Positions 50,748 through 62,852 are shown, numbered from the stretch's first letter. The stretch is DNA of 64,000 bases from Trichaptum fuscoviolaceum (GCA_910574455.1 CAJSYZ010000006.1:2718156-2782155); one strand, 5' to 3'. Notes: generated by a model from the sequence alone, not told the origin. Numbers and translations are program-made.

Positions 50748-51053
50748 ATGAATAGCAAGCGAACCAATGGCTTCGGGTGGTCGTACGAGGTCATCCCGTT
50801 TCCAGATGGCACACTGCCAACTGAACCTCTGGTAACGTCCCTAGTTACTTGTACATCCATTTGTTCTCTGACGCAACCGACTTTGCAGCACAACCTACCC
50901 AAACTCGACTGTGTTACGTCAATTAAGCAGCTCGATCACACCACATTGGCTCGTTATCTACAGCTGTACGGAAAACCAGTTCCGCCCACTTCGGATAAGC
51001 GGCGAACCGCGCTTGCGATCGCAATTGGTGTCAAACCAGCGTATTTAATCTGA
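50748..51053 (+). CDS. Mug135-like C-terminal domain exons, right arm
   Basis: Exon 50748-50831 (MNSKRTNGFGWSYEVIPFPD through PTEPL, donor GTAACG) and exon 50889-51053 (after TTTGCAG; HNLPKLDCVTSIKQL to AIAIGVKPAYLI, TGA). Same domain and same intron position as the left-arm copy and the array fragments. The leucine/tyrosine spacing (TLARYLQLYGKPVP, RRTALAIAIG) suggests a small helical domain. Function unknown. Confidence 0.6.
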   Translation: MNSKRTNGFGWSYEVIPFPDGTLPTEPLVTSLVTCTSICSLTQPTLQHNLPKLDCVTSIKQLDHTTLARYLQLYGKPVPPTSDKRRTALAIAIGVKPAYLI

Positions 51054-52497
51054 TATCCGCATTGTAAATACACGCAACTATCCTTATGGTGATATATATT
51101 CTCTTCTAGCACATTAGAATAACTAGTGACTGTTACTACCGGTGAAATATTATAGTCCGTGACAAGCAGTAAGGAAAATCCCCTTTGAGCTCCACCTTCA
51201 AAAGATAAAAATGGTGATACCACTGGGTGGACATAGCCAACTCCGAAAGGGCTTGGATGTAGAGTGTTTAGTGTCCCAGGGATTATCAGAGTGATGCCCT
51301 TCCACTGATTGAGCAGCATGCAGTCGCCTTTCGGTGTTGCCATGAAGGCTTCTGGGCATCACTCTCCTTGAGCGATCACCTCTTCGCTGAGTAGTATACT
51401 CTTCACAATCTTTGGGGTTACAGATGTGCTGGCTCATGCCGTGTATCTCTTAGACGACCTTTTCGAGAAAGTGAAGCGAACTGGCAACTTGTTTCAGAAG
51501 CGTTTCTTCATTTCGGAATGGAAAGCACACATCCTTTATCGACTTTAGAATTTTGCTGAAAGTTAATAACAATCTTTCTTGAGTCATTCAAGCGTAATGT
51601 ATGTATTCACCTTCGTAGCAGATCCGTTTCAGGAGTCTGGCAATTGACACTGGAGTCCCAACTTCCAAATAGCCAAGATCCGCATCTTCAAGTTATCGAG
51701 ACTTAGCGTTTGACGTTCACATGCCAGTGTACTGTCAGAATCCATCCTCAATTATCGGATTGACGCGGGTGTGAGGCGTTTCTGAGACATTCCGAGTCGG
51801 GCGAGTCGCGAGATAGCCTGCCCTGAAGTGTTATTGTTGAACACTACCAACGACTGGCACACCAGAGAGACGCGCTTTACTTCCGCCGGCAAACTTGGAG
51901 CTTCTAAATTTTATGTATGCAAATGGATTCGCCCGAAGGCTGAAAAGAGGCTCTCGTACGTTGCCCAAACTGTATCTTGCCTTACGCTTGCTCATTCATT
52001 GCGGCGGAGGAAGGCTATTCTTCTCCGGGGGAGCTAGATTATGCTACTCCAAAAGAGTAATCTGAAGAACAACAATTCTGTTTAATGCAGCACTACAATT
52101 GCGAAGCTTTGGATAAGCATCTGCCCTCGTATCGGAAAGCACTCGGACACCCAACTGACGATCAGCCAACTTTCAAAACGACGTCGGCGAGGCCGAAAAC
52201 AGACAAAAAATTGCATTTTTAATCAAATAAAAAAGCAAATATTGCCTTGCCGTTTTCTTTGAACGTGCGCCATCACCTTCTCCGGGTCCAGCTGAAGGAG
52301 GGCACGATCGGTTGCACTCACGAGAATGATAAGGAATGATGTGTGTCGCAAAGCCTAAATCTCAGAGCGCGTATGCTTAGAAGGCTGCAGCAGTCCAAAA
52401 CTAAGTGTGCGTAAGGAATTCTAAGTTCAATATCGCGACTGCTAATCTTACAATTATACTCGAACGATCTTAGTACCGCCAAATTGCTCAAGCGCCC
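51054..52497. other. Intergenic within the right arm
   Basis: No gene is supported. The first about 120 bp (CTATCCTTATGGTGATATAT...ACTAGTGAC) is the inverted counterpart of about 46380-46450, extending the inverted duplication past the stop codon. The right arm is about 1.1 kb longer here than the left (51053 to 52498 against 46130 to 46474), so sequence was inserted or lost. At 51990-52055 lies the direct copy of the element at 47440. Confidence 0.5.
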
Positions 52498-53760
52498 TCA
52501 TTCGCTCTTCCAATGATCAAGTGGCAAGCAATCGCCTTGACAAACGGCCATGAAGGAAGCCGGCAGCCTCAAGCCTTGGACGTCAGCCTCTTCGCTCAGC
52601 TTTCTGATTGCTTTCACGTCCTCTGGAGAAAGGGCGATCTCCGCGCCCTTGGCGTTCTCCTCGACGCGTCGGACACTGCGGCATCCCGGAATTGGCACAA
52701 CTGACACTATATCAGCATTGGAGACAGGTAAGGAAGATATTACACGTACTGTCGTCGTACTCGGCTAGGATCCACGCTAGCGCGACTTGGCTGGGAGTAG
52801 CGCTGTAATTGTCTGCGATGGCCTTGATCTTATCCGTGATGACGAGGTTCTTCGGGAAGTTCTCCTCTGAGAATCGGGGGATTATTAATCTGAAGTCTCC
52901 CTCCTCAAAGTCAGCACGGGATCGATAGCTAGGGCCGTTGATTAGATGATTAATAGCCAGACAAGAAGTAGGACGTACCGTCCGCTAACCATGCCCCTTC
53001 CAAGCGGGCTGTAGGCCACGACTGCCACGCCAAGTTCTTTCGCTGCTTTCACAAAGCCCGACTTTTCGATGTCTAGGCTGAACGGATTGAATTCCATCTG
53101 CGCTGCGATGACCTTCTCCCCGACGCCCGGCACCGCTTTTGCTCTACTTAGAGTCGTTGCGCTGCATTCGCTCAGGCCGATCCATCGGATTGTCCCCTTA
53201 TCGACGTACGGGCGCAGGGTCTCGAGGACAATCTCGATGGGAACGTTCGGGTCGACACGGTGCTGGTAGTAGAGGTCAATGTAGTCCGTCTCCAGCCTCA
53301 TAAGCGACCGCTCGAGTGCTTTCTTGATGTAGGAAGGCCTGCTGTTAGGCTTTCCGTCAAGGATAGGCCCATCTGGATCACGCGCGCCGAACTTGGTCGC
53401 AAGGAAGATCTCCGAGCGCCGTCCTGTTTCTTTGAACCACTTGGCCAATGTCAGTTCAGCTGGAGGAGGTGCGTTAGCTTCTTTGCAAGAGTCGTATGTA
53501 TATAATGTCGCGCACTGGTCCCGTAGACATCTGCGCAGTCCCAGAACGTCATCCCGCGGTCTGCAGCGTAGGTAAGCGCCTTGTACGCTTCTTCATCGTT
53601 TGTCTTCCCGTATGCTGCACCAATACCTGTCCGTATATAAGTTATGGAGTTAGCAACTCAACCCCGATGAGCACGCACCCATTGTTCCGAGACCAATCGC
53701 GCTGACCTCAGGCCCATTAGCGCCCAAGCGGCGGATGGGCAATTTTTTCACCGCAGACAT
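52498..53760 (-). CDS. NADP-dependent aldo-keto reductase (YakC-type), intact
   Basis: Predicted cytosolic NADPH-linked reductase of aldehydes or ketones, family of S. pombe YakC/aryl-alcohol dehydrogenases. Five exons (53760-53679, 53626-53516, 53480-52979, 52928-52750, 52706-52498) join in phase to 360 residues. The catalytic tetrad is visible: D57 and Y62 in FWDCADVYG, K94 in LATKFG and H138 in YYQHRVD. The NADP-binding end has VVPIPGCRSVRRVEENAKGA. The start at 53758-53760 fits the conserved VKKLPIRRLGANGPEVSAIG opening. This is the only intact member in the window; at least six pseudogene copies exist on the other strand at 1.6-46.1 kb, and it is the mirror partner of the unit 6 copy. 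Confidence 0.93.
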
Positions 53761-53828
53761 GGTTTTCTGGCTAATTGGTAGTTGGAGTGGAGCGGGTGTA
53801 CAGAGGTCTGAGGACGACAGATTGTCTC

Positions 53829-53838
53829 CTTTTATACC
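53829..53838 (-). promoter_or_regulatory. TATA box of the aldo-keto reductase
   Basis: GGGTATAAAAGG on the minus strand about 70 bp upstream of the start codon; a typical fungal core promoter position. Confidence 0.55.
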
Positions 53839-55150
53839 CATAATCTAGAGTGAATCTATCTAGATTCTAATCGTCTCTGTACCACAGTTGTGAACGGAAA
53901 CATCGGGCTTAGGGTTAAGGTTGCTGGATCGGTACTCAATCTGATCGATGCCGCCGGCAACCTGCACACGCGTCAATAATCAATTGTAAGCAAGGTATTG
54001 TCACGACGAACAAAGACGGACAAAGATCTGTCTAGAGGGAGAATTGAAAATTAGAAGACAGATGTTAAGTTTCTTGGAAGACTACGTACCGCTTGGAAAA
54101 AGAACAAACATATATGGTCATTTCACGTCTAAGGTAATACATTCCGTTGAATCTAGAGGTTAGCAGTGTTAGCGTCAGCGATTTGAGCTTCAGCTCATTC
54201 ATTACCTCTATGACTACCCGTCCATGTTGGAGGTCTTCTCCACGTTGCGTTCACAACTTCTCATGAGCGCTAAAGTTGACCTTTTACTGCACGCCTCACT
54301 CGCCGCCTTCGAATGAAAGATATAGGACAGACTGAGATGTCGTATTTGAAAAACCCGTATTAGCCCGTGTTGTCGTTACTACCCTGAAAGGCCGTGTGTT
54401 TCTGATAAAACTCACTCGGATGTACTACATATATAGAGTCAAAAAAGAACGGTGTGATGATTTGTCGTCAATTGAAAGGAAATATTTTAAAAAGAAGTTG
54501 AGAAGCCGAAGCACCTTTCATTTGGCCTCCATACAGCAAGATTGAGGGTGTGCTCCCGCTGACTTCGCAGTCCATCTTTGTTGACACGTCTAACAATGAC
54601 ATTCCCATAATCCATATTCTTCGCCTCTCTTCTCGCTGATTTCGTTTTGTCTGCATTCCAGATGCTGCTCAGTATGCGGTCAACAGACAAGATGTGATCA
54701 TAATTTCCTTCCTCGTATGGTTCCTACGATTTGAGGGGTAAAGGAGGCCACTACCGATGATGAGTGATGAGTGACAGTCGCACTGCAGCGCAACTTCAAG
54801 TCGAAGTGTCGTACTCGCATTGAAGTTGAACACAGAGCTTGAAGGCCTGCCCTGAATCAATTAGTAAGCGAGCCGCAGAATTCCGCCGTTTGGAATGTCG
54901 CTGCCTTACCTCACAACTCCACAGACTTCAAAATTCAGAACCAACCATATGGCCAATCTAGAGTGTGGGCCCCTTGTTTTCTTCAGTCTTACGCTGATCT
55001 GACTTGACGTTGAGTCTCGCTACTAGTAGGTGCATCGGTTGCTGAAGATCGACTGATCGTACTCTCAACTTTAACATATCAACGATAAACCTTTTGCCCC
55101 TTCGCTATCCTTGCGGTGATATAAACAGCTTTAAAGAAGCACCTGGTTAT
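53839..55150. other. Intergenic, no recognised gene
   Basis: No conserved frame or RNA gene is seen. AT-rich stretches and short unrelated open frames only. Confidence 0.4.
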
Positions 55151-55154
55151 CACG

Positions 55155-55740
55155 ATGGCATTATATGACACTCCAGTACGTTCCGACATTTTATTTACAA
55201 CGATAATTAAGCTCACACGACGTTGGCGGGTCAGGTTTACCAGAGGACCATGCTGACTATCGCTATGTCAGTGCGAACAATCTTTTCCTTGAAAAGGCTC
55301 AGTATATTCGACTCGTCGCGGAGGCTAGCTTCCCTGATCTGCCCAATAGTGAGTCTATCACACTCATATGCATGAACCATCGAATGAGCCAGTCGTCGTA
55401 CAGACAGATCTCGCACAGGGGAGTGTTAAGATGACTGTTATTTTGCAGCTGCAGAAACAGATGCAAGCACTCTGTGGCGGTTTACAGAATGAAGTACAGG
55501 CTCTCAGAGACGACTAACAGCAGGTGGACGGCCATCTGCTTCTCACGGTCGAGCAGAAATTTGAATTTTCCAAGCAACGACTACAAGTGGTTAAACAGGT
55601 ACCAAGCCCCAGGACGAACTGCTCAAGAGGGTGAGTGGACTTCCATATGTTCTTATATTTCATGCTTGTTTTTGTAACAGTTCCTCAACGGCAACACTTC
55701 GAACGTCCGCCAATTCCAGTAGACCTTCATTGCGATACAA
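55155..55740 (+). pseudogene. Possible decayed small coiled-coil/Mug135-like gene
   Basis: Exon-like pieces with good borders: MALYDTP (55155, donor GTACGTTC), then after GGGTCAG a piece reading LPEDHADYRYVSANNLFLEK and AQYIRLVAEASFPDLPN (donor GTGAGTC), then ILQLQKQMQALCGGLQNEVQ, ending at TAA, and a late piece with VPQRQH or FLNGNT. A TATA-like TGATATAAA lies about 35 bp upstream. The helix-rich middle and the late FLNG piece resemble the layout of the Mug135-like genes, but the similarity is too weak to name it. Confidence 0.3.
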
Positions 55741-55943
55741 ACTCTTCTCACATTCACTGTGTACCCACACGTAAATATCATTATAGTAACTTATTATCGA
55801 ATTGTAAATTTATGAAATCGCCGCCGAATTGGAATGTAATTTCCGGTGTCTCCTTCACAAATATCCATGAGCGCAGCTAGCTCGATGTTTGATGCATTCA
55901 TGATTTAGGTGACCTAGATATTAATATCATGCAATTTACGACA

Positions 55944-57956
55944 TCAACCTCTTCGAGTGCTATTATTCTGCGCTCCTGCGCGGAGAAGTTCCTCACGCCT
56001 CTTCGCGTCCTCCCTGTTCCGCAACACTCCCTTCTGGACCTCCTTCTCCCAGTCGGTACCCAGCCAGACGACACCGTATTCGCCTAGGCCGACTATGAAG
56101 AGAGCGATGACCTGACCGATCCACAGGCCTTGCAGTCCAAGATGCATCTTTGGGTGGAACGCGAGGGTTATGCCAAGGGGCAGTGCGAGTACGTAGTATG
56201 CGATGAGGTTGAAGAGGGCGCCGAGATGTTGGCGGCCTGGTTGGGAGTAAGTAAATTAGCTACCAAGATGTGTGGCGAGCTTGCCTTGTCCTCGAAGAAC
56301 GCCCCCGCATGAGCCTGCAAGTCCATCGGCTACCTGAAGTGAAGAGTAAATGAGAAGGACGGAACGAGGGGAGGTGCAGCTTCGTACCTGGAAAGAGGCA
56401 ACGAGTGGCATGACCTTCGCGACAAGGCGCACCACGTCCTCGTCGTCGCTGAATATATACCCGTATATCTGCTCAAAGCTCCGTGAGCACCTCGTCATAT
56501 ACATCCACAATACGTACGTCTTTGGTTGCCATCATTGAGATCATGACGATTGCTCCCACAACCACGCTGAGAAGAGCAGCGGCGTGTCCAGCGCGTTTGG
56601 CGCCCCGCACTGAGCGAGCGCCAATCAGATTGCCTACGCGCGCTGAAGCTGCAACTCCTGCAGAAGTAGTCAGTAGATGATTCATTTGAAGATCAAAATC
56701 CTTACCTATTCCGAAAGGAAGGGTGTTGAGGACTGACAAGAAAGTTAGAACATACGCCTGACAAGACAGCAAGCTTACTTTGGTCCGTTGTCATTATAAC
56801 AGATTGTGCAGCAAGTGAGATTGGTCCTAGTCTCCCTGCCGCGAGTGCGACGATCTCAAATGCAGCCCTATTTGTGTCGCTATTAGAGAGAGCAACCGGA
56901 AGCGGACAAGCGACGTACCATTCCGTACCGACCATCAGAATACCCGGAAGTGCAAGTCCAAGGAATTCACGGACGCCTCGAGGCTCTAATGCCTCGCGAA
57001 TACGAAGCCCGCCCCAGGTCTGGTTCTTCTTGTGGTGAGGAGAAAGAGCGGTGAATATCACAAGAAGGATGAACGCCAGCCAGTAGATTATGGAGAGAGC
57101 AAGTGGGGAGCCGAGTAAGCCAAGTTTGGTGTGGTGCACAAGGAAGATGTTCAGTGCCAGGTTAACCGGGGAGAGGATAATTAGCACCAAGGTTGAGAGG
57201 CGCATGATGCCTTTGAGTACTTTGTCAGTTATCATCATCTTACTCGGATACCGAGAATGGACGTACCCTGGCACTGTAGATATTTTTTCAAGCTCTCGAA
57301 AGCGATATATCCAGGGGCACCGAGAATGAGGACTCGTAAGAAGCTTTGCACATCTCGACTAAGAGTTGGCTCCTGGCCGAGAGCCAGAAGTACAGGTTCG
57401 ATGAAGACCCATAGAAAGCAGACAGGAATGAGAAGTATCCAGAGGACGATGAGGCAGCGTTGGAAATGGACAGAGACATCCGAGCGATGCTGCCCTCCGG
57501 TGAATGCTTGAGACCCAAAGGTGTCAAGAGCCGTTGTACCTCCAAGAGCCACGCACCAGCCTATATTGAATACGCTTTGTACATGGGATCAAGACATTCG
57601 CTTTGACAAGTCAGGAGGATAACTCGCCTGTGACAAAGGCCAACATGTACGAGAATGCAGCAGCCGAAAGAGCATCTGGGCCAAGTCTCCCTGCGACGAG
57701 GACAGCAATAGTCTGTATTGAATTTTGTAGGATGTAAGAGAGAATAACTGTAGTGACAAGCAAATTCAAAGTCTCAGTTAACGACAACACAAAAACTTTG
57801 AAACTCCGCCTCAGGCTCACCTGGTACCGAGTCGACGAAAAGGGTAATGAACAACTTTATATTTCCAACCTCCACCTCCTCGATGGCGGTTTCTGGCTCT
57901 GGCTCAGCGGAGGCGTTGAAAAGCAAAGGATCTGTCTCTGTGGCTGTTCTGGACAT
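55944..57956 (-). CDS. MATE family efflux transporter
   Basis: Multidrug and toxic compound extrusion transporter, a cation/H+ antiporter of the fungal Erc1-like group; membrane protein. Ten exons (57956-57821, 57747-57628, 57560-57267, 57219-56919, 56867-56779, 56732-56706, 56657-56518, 56468-56388, 56333-56285, 56236-55944) join in phase to 509 residues. Family signatures: [16 protein letters not shown] and [20 protein letters not shown] in the first half, [42 protein letters not shown] in the second half, [13 protein letters not shown] and the closing [15 protein letters not shown]. Two introns must start with GC rather than GT (57627 and 56284) to keep the frame. About 12 membrane segments are expected. 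It is divergent from the agmatinase gene. Confidence 0.9.
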
Positions 57957-58395
57957 ATCTTTCTGGGGGAAATACGACTGGATGGGTTTACTGCTCTGTT
58001 ATGACTCGGCTTTTGACGTATCTTTTCCACTCGGGAGGCTGTCTGAGCTCTGATTTGCAACGTGCCCTTGCTCCTCGCACTCACCGGAGAATGAATGAAT
58101 TTAATCGTCCAATAGGCATCCCAAGAAATTCGCCATTACGTCGTCTTGTGAAAAGCAAAGCCCGAAAAGCTCTTGACTTATGCCATTCGGACTCATGGAA
58201 CTGCAATGAGGCTCCGTTCCATTCAAATTTCACTCAAGATGTCGCCCCAATTCTCAGAGGATCGCATGGGCACATCCTCGAGGCTGAAATATGGGACACT
58301 CTTATCACCCCCCAATCTACCCGGTGGTGCTCAAAAACGCAAGAAATATTCGAGTATCGCTCATCGACATCCACCTGAGCAGAACGTTCTACGCA
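57957..58395. promoter_or_regulatory. Divergent intergenic region, MATE / agmatinase
   Basis: A 439-bp interval between two start codons facing away from each other, likely holding both promoters. No clear TATA box; no other gene is seen. Confidence 0.45.
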
Positions 58396-60071
58396 ATGAA
58401 GTCTCCGTTCCTGTACATCGCCTTTGTCTCCTCCGTCATCTTTGTCGCTGCCCATGAAGGTCACGAGTCGGATCAGATGCCCCTTGGCTACGTCAAATAC
58501 CCGTACCAAGCGGTCTATCCTGGCGATAATACTGGTGGGTCTCAAGGCTGTCATTATAGCTTACAACTTACGCCCTCCTTTCAGTGACCGCTGATTCTAT
58601 CTTCTCTGGGATCACCACCTTTGCAAGACTGCCTTGGGTTCAGTGCCTCGGCAAACACAAGGACGAGGCATTCGACATTGCATTCATCGGTGCGCCCTTC
58701 GACACTGGTACGTCCTACCGCCCTGGCGCGCGATTTGGGCCCGCTGGCATTCGCGCGGGGTCCCGTCGCCTAACGCTTTACGGCGGGTACAATGTCCCTC
58801 TCGCGGTCAACCCCTTCATGTCCGGCCTCAAGGTTGTAGACTGCGGCGACATTCCCGTGACGCCTTACGACAATAAGTACGCCATCAAGCAGATAGAAGA
58901 TGGGCACAAGGAGCTCTTGCACCGCACGCCATTCTCCGTTCTCGGGAACGACAGTATCACTGGGTCGCCTCTCATACCAATTTCAAAGGACGGAAAGCAC
59001 CACCCACGCATCATCACGCTCGGCGGTGACCATACGATTGTTCTTCCCCTGCTTCGCTCGATCTACTCTGCGTATGGCGAGATCTCCGTTATCCATTTCG
59101 ACTCACACCTTGACACCTGGAAACCCTCCGTCTTCGGAGGTGCACCCTCACACCAAGCAGAGATAAACCACGGGACGTACTTCTATTGGGCGAGCCAGGA
59201 AGGGCTGATTAAGAACGGGTCATCAATTGCAAGTACTTTTTGCTTCCATTCTCCCATCCCCCCACTTCTCTGCGTGCTGTAGCACTTTGATCCTAGTTTG
59301 TTGCTTTATAACAGCACGGCGCCATTCGGACGACCCTCTCTGGCCCAGCGGATTACGAGAATGACGATGCATCGGGTTTCCAGAGAATCGAAGCCCGGGA
59401 AATCGATACAATCGGTGCGTTTATCCGTCTCGCGTCTTTCCACCCTGAAAAGCATATCCTACCCTCGCGCTTTCTCTCGTCAATTTTTCATGTACACGTG
59501 CTCATATACTTTTCATCCATTCCTTCTGTTCTGCCTCGCTGCACCTCATTGCACAGGTACGGACGGTATCATCAAGAAGATTCGGGAGACCGTGGGGGAC
59601 AGGCCGGTGTATCTCTCCATCGATGTACGTCCTCGTGCCCTCTCTACACATTGCTTTCTCATGCATGAGGCTGATGTATTGGAGCTAGATTGACTCTATT
59701 GATCCGGCATTCGCTCCTGCCACTGGAACACCTGAGACTGGTGGCTGGTCGACCCGGGAGCTCCGCACTATCCTCAGAGGGCTTGATGGACTCTACATTG
59801 TCTCAGCTGATATCGTCGAGGTGGCGCCCGCGTACGACACGAACGCCGAGCTAACGACCATGGCGGCAGCTGATGTGCGTTCTTCTTCCCCCAAATCTTT
59901 ATACACTCTACTAATTTAGCTTTCCCCTATCCTCTTTCACCTTCCATTTCTCCCTCCCACCGTCGGTACGCATTACTTACCTGGTACTAGGTCCTGTACG
60001 AAGTCATGAGCGTGATGGCAAAGACGCCCCTCGGAAAAGTAGCGTCTGCTAACATCACTGACGCGAACTAA
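58396..60071 (+). CDS. Agmatinase-type ureohydrolase with signal peptide
   Basis: Mn2+-dependent ureohydrolase, likely splitting agmatine to putrescine and urea. Six exons (58396-58534, 58585-59228, 59315-59414, 59557-59624, 59689-59874, 59991-60071) join in phase to 405 residues. The N-terminus [20 protein letters not shown] is a probable signal peptide, so the enzyme may be secreted or vacuolar, as in several fungal relatives. Metal ligands are visible: GGDHT, DSHLD (usually DAHxD; the A to S change is seen in fungal members) and [13 protein letters not shown]; also the [18 protein letters not shown] substrate-side motif. The second intron begins with GCAAGT (59229), required for the frame. 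Guanidinobutyrase or another ureohydrolase activity cannot be excluded. Confidence 0.9.
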
Positions 60072-60641
60072 TGGCACGAAAGCGAATGTTTCATCCATGG
60101 AAGGCTAAGTACTAAGTTTCAATCTATCCTCTTTAGTTCCCCGTTTCTTGACGCAAGCTCCTTAATCTCTTTCGTTGTCTGAATTGTTGTGTAAATCACA
60201 CCTCGTTGATATTTCTTGTCTTGAGTTTAAATCTTATGATGAACCTCTTATTGGTAACTCGAAAAGAGATAAATGTATATAAACCAACGCATAAACCTGA
60301 ACGGAGAGTATGCCGTCTTATTACAGTTTCTTGTATCTTCGCAAACGACGAAACTTTTGCTTCAAGGACAGTTTCAAAAGATCTAAATTAGCGCTGACTT
60401 TGATTTCTACTGTATATACATATCTTCAGAAGTCCGGTACTGTCGATGAGAATACAGGCAAGATTTTCCCAGACTCAATCATGATCAAGGTTCGTGCACT
60501 TCTCAGAATTGACATCCATTGCATTGATAAGCATTAAATCTCCTCACGCAGAAAAGCACCCAGAAGTGAAGCGCACAAAAAATAAATTTCATTCATACAC
60601 GTTACAATTACTCTAAGTGGACGCACACGTAAGGTGCTACA
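60072..60641. other. Convergent intergenic region, agmatinase / permease 3' ends
   Basis: Holds the two 3' untranslated regions. No supported gene. Confidence 0.45.
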
Positions 60642-62852
60642 CTATTCTTTGGAACGCGTCTGGTCCATTTGATGTTGCTTTTCGTCGTATGACACCTCTT
60701 GGCTATCGAGCTCCACGGTCTTGACAGGGCCTTTGAACCATTTCCGAGCCGAGACGAGCCAGTAGATACCTGCGCCAATGAAGACGCCCATGATGATCAC
60801 CACAGCGTAGTCTACGAAGAGCATTAAGATGTTTGCGTATTTAAGCAGAGTATTAGATACGGGTGCGGAGAGAAATGAAGACGTACTCATGTCTTGCGCA
60901 GTCGTCGTCTGCCCGGGCGGGAAGAGGAGAAGGATAACGATGAAGGTCACCCATGCCACAGCGATGATTCCGATGGGCATGTACCACTTCCCGAGAGAGA
61001 AAGGGCCAGGCACGAGTTTATCCCGTCCGGAAGTGATGCGTAGGAAGATGGGCGTGGCGTAGGACACGTAGAGGCCGATAACAGCGGACCTGCAGACAAA
61101 GTACGCGTTAGCTCGTTCGACTATACATAAGTCAATGCCGTAACAAAACATTCTCGGTCTTCAGCGGAGAAGCGCCCAGATGATAATGCAACTGTCCAAC
61201 TTACCCAGCAAGAGAAGAGAGCGCAGCTTCAGAGAATCCGAGTACTCCGCAGATGCCCGCAATGACCATGACGAGCCAGACAGCGTTCACAGGCGTTTGG
61301 GTATACGGGTTCATCTTCTTCCAATACCGAGATCCAGGGAGCGCATTGTCGCGCGCGAACGCAAAGACAACACGGGAGGCATCTACGCCCTGCGCGGCGC
61401 CTGTTACGAACTAAGGAAATGTCTTTCTCAGAATGAAATCAACTGATGAGAGAAACAAATCACACCTGCACGACGATGATTAAGCTCCAAATTGCCAGCA
61501 TGCCCTTCTTTCCCAAGACGTCGAGGAATAATTGGCCCATCGGGAGGGCGAGGTCTGAGTTGAGAAGGTTGTCGACGGACGTGAGCGCAAAAGAAGCGGC
61601 TATGAGGATCAGCCACCCGAGAGATGCAGTAGCGCCAACCCCGACGAGGATGGCGATGGGCGCAGCACGGGCGGCATTGGTGGTCTCTTCGGATATGTGT
61701 GCGGCAGAGTCATCTGTGGACAGAGTTACCGTAAAGAGCAGAGAGAAGTGAAGGGTCCACTAACATCCTGTTAAGGTCCACATCGGCGCAGTGAAGGCAA
61801 GGAGGAACGCCCATCCGTCTGGCGAGTCTTTATGAGGACGGAAGCTATTAGGGACGAGAGCTACCCACTATTCGCCCAACCCGTATTGTTCTCAAACAAC
61901 GTGAAAGCATCTTTCGTTGATACCTTATTGTCACCGGAAACAACAAGAAGAGAGATGATGGCTGCCACCGTCGTTCCAACTACAAAGCACTGACTTAGCA
62001 GGGTGTGTAAAGTTAAGGATTGGACATACCGTTGACAATGACGTAGAAAATGTTGAGCCGGGCGAGTACACTTGTGGCAGCAGAGCAGACGATGCCATGT
62101 ACAAAGAGAATGGCGAGTAGAATACCGAAAGTCGGGCCGTTTCCCAGATTAATTGCTCCGTCTGACCCAACGGCAAGTGCTGTGGTAATCATTTGTGCGC
62201 TGCGACATGAGAGGTTAAGAAGACAAAGCGAGGCGTGGGCTGCAACCTACCACGTGAAGTCAATTGAACACACAAGAGTGACTTGACCGGTGATATTCGC
62301 CCACCCTGTTATCCAGCTCGCGAGTGCAGACCATCGTGGAGGAGCGAGTTTAGCGGAGAAGTAGTATAGCCCTGCACTCGTTCTGTTTGAATAGTTTAAG
62401 TCACTTCCAGCAAGTCAGATATAGCAGAATGAGACTTACGGCATTGAAGAAGCCATCTCTGCCATGCTCGCCGCGACGTTCATAACGAATAAACTTGGAA
62501 TGAGCCATCCGAAGACCATACCGACGTGCCCGCCAGAGACAAGGGGAAACGAAAGCGTGGAAGAGACTGATGCGATAACGCCCATGATACTGAACGCGAA
62601 TGCAACTGTCTCGAAGAACTACGATATGTTTGCATTAGCCCGAGAAAGTGACCGACGATGGAAAGAAGTACGCACCGAGAACTCGCGTTTGAACTCTGCC
62701 TTGTATCCCAACTCTGCCAGCATCCTGTTATCCGCCTTGTGCAATGTCTGGAGGAGTGCACGATGATTCTCTCTCTCTGCTTGCGTGCCATCGCCATCGG
62801 ACTTGACAGCGTGCGTCGAGACTTGTGCTTCCTCCTTCGACTCCTTCGACAT
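60642..62852 (-). CDS. APC-superfamily amino-acid/GABA/polyamine-type permease
   Basis: Membrane importer of the amino acid-choline (AA_permease_2) group. Ten exons (62852-62676, 62618-62440, 62382-62251, 62199-62030, 61979-61869, 61827-61765, 61713-61466, 61410-61205, 61089-60887, 60811-60642) join in phase to 552 residues. Signatures: MLAELGYKAEFKREFS in the cytosolic N-terminus, AFSIMGVIASVSSTLSFPLV in the first membrane segment, MAEMASSMPTSAGLYYFSAK, YDSAAHISEETTNAARAAP, and FARDNALPGSRYWKKMNP, all typical of the fungal GABA/choline permease family. About 12 membrane segments. A start 14 codons upstream (62894) is also in frame; the MSKESKE start is preferred because it gives the usual hydrophilic N-terminus. 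Substrate is not determined by sequence. Confidence 0.9.

Noticed and set aside
60206..60537. Short frames after the agmatinase stop
   Set aside because: AT-rich 3' untranslated sequence between convergent genes; no similarity and no splice pattern.
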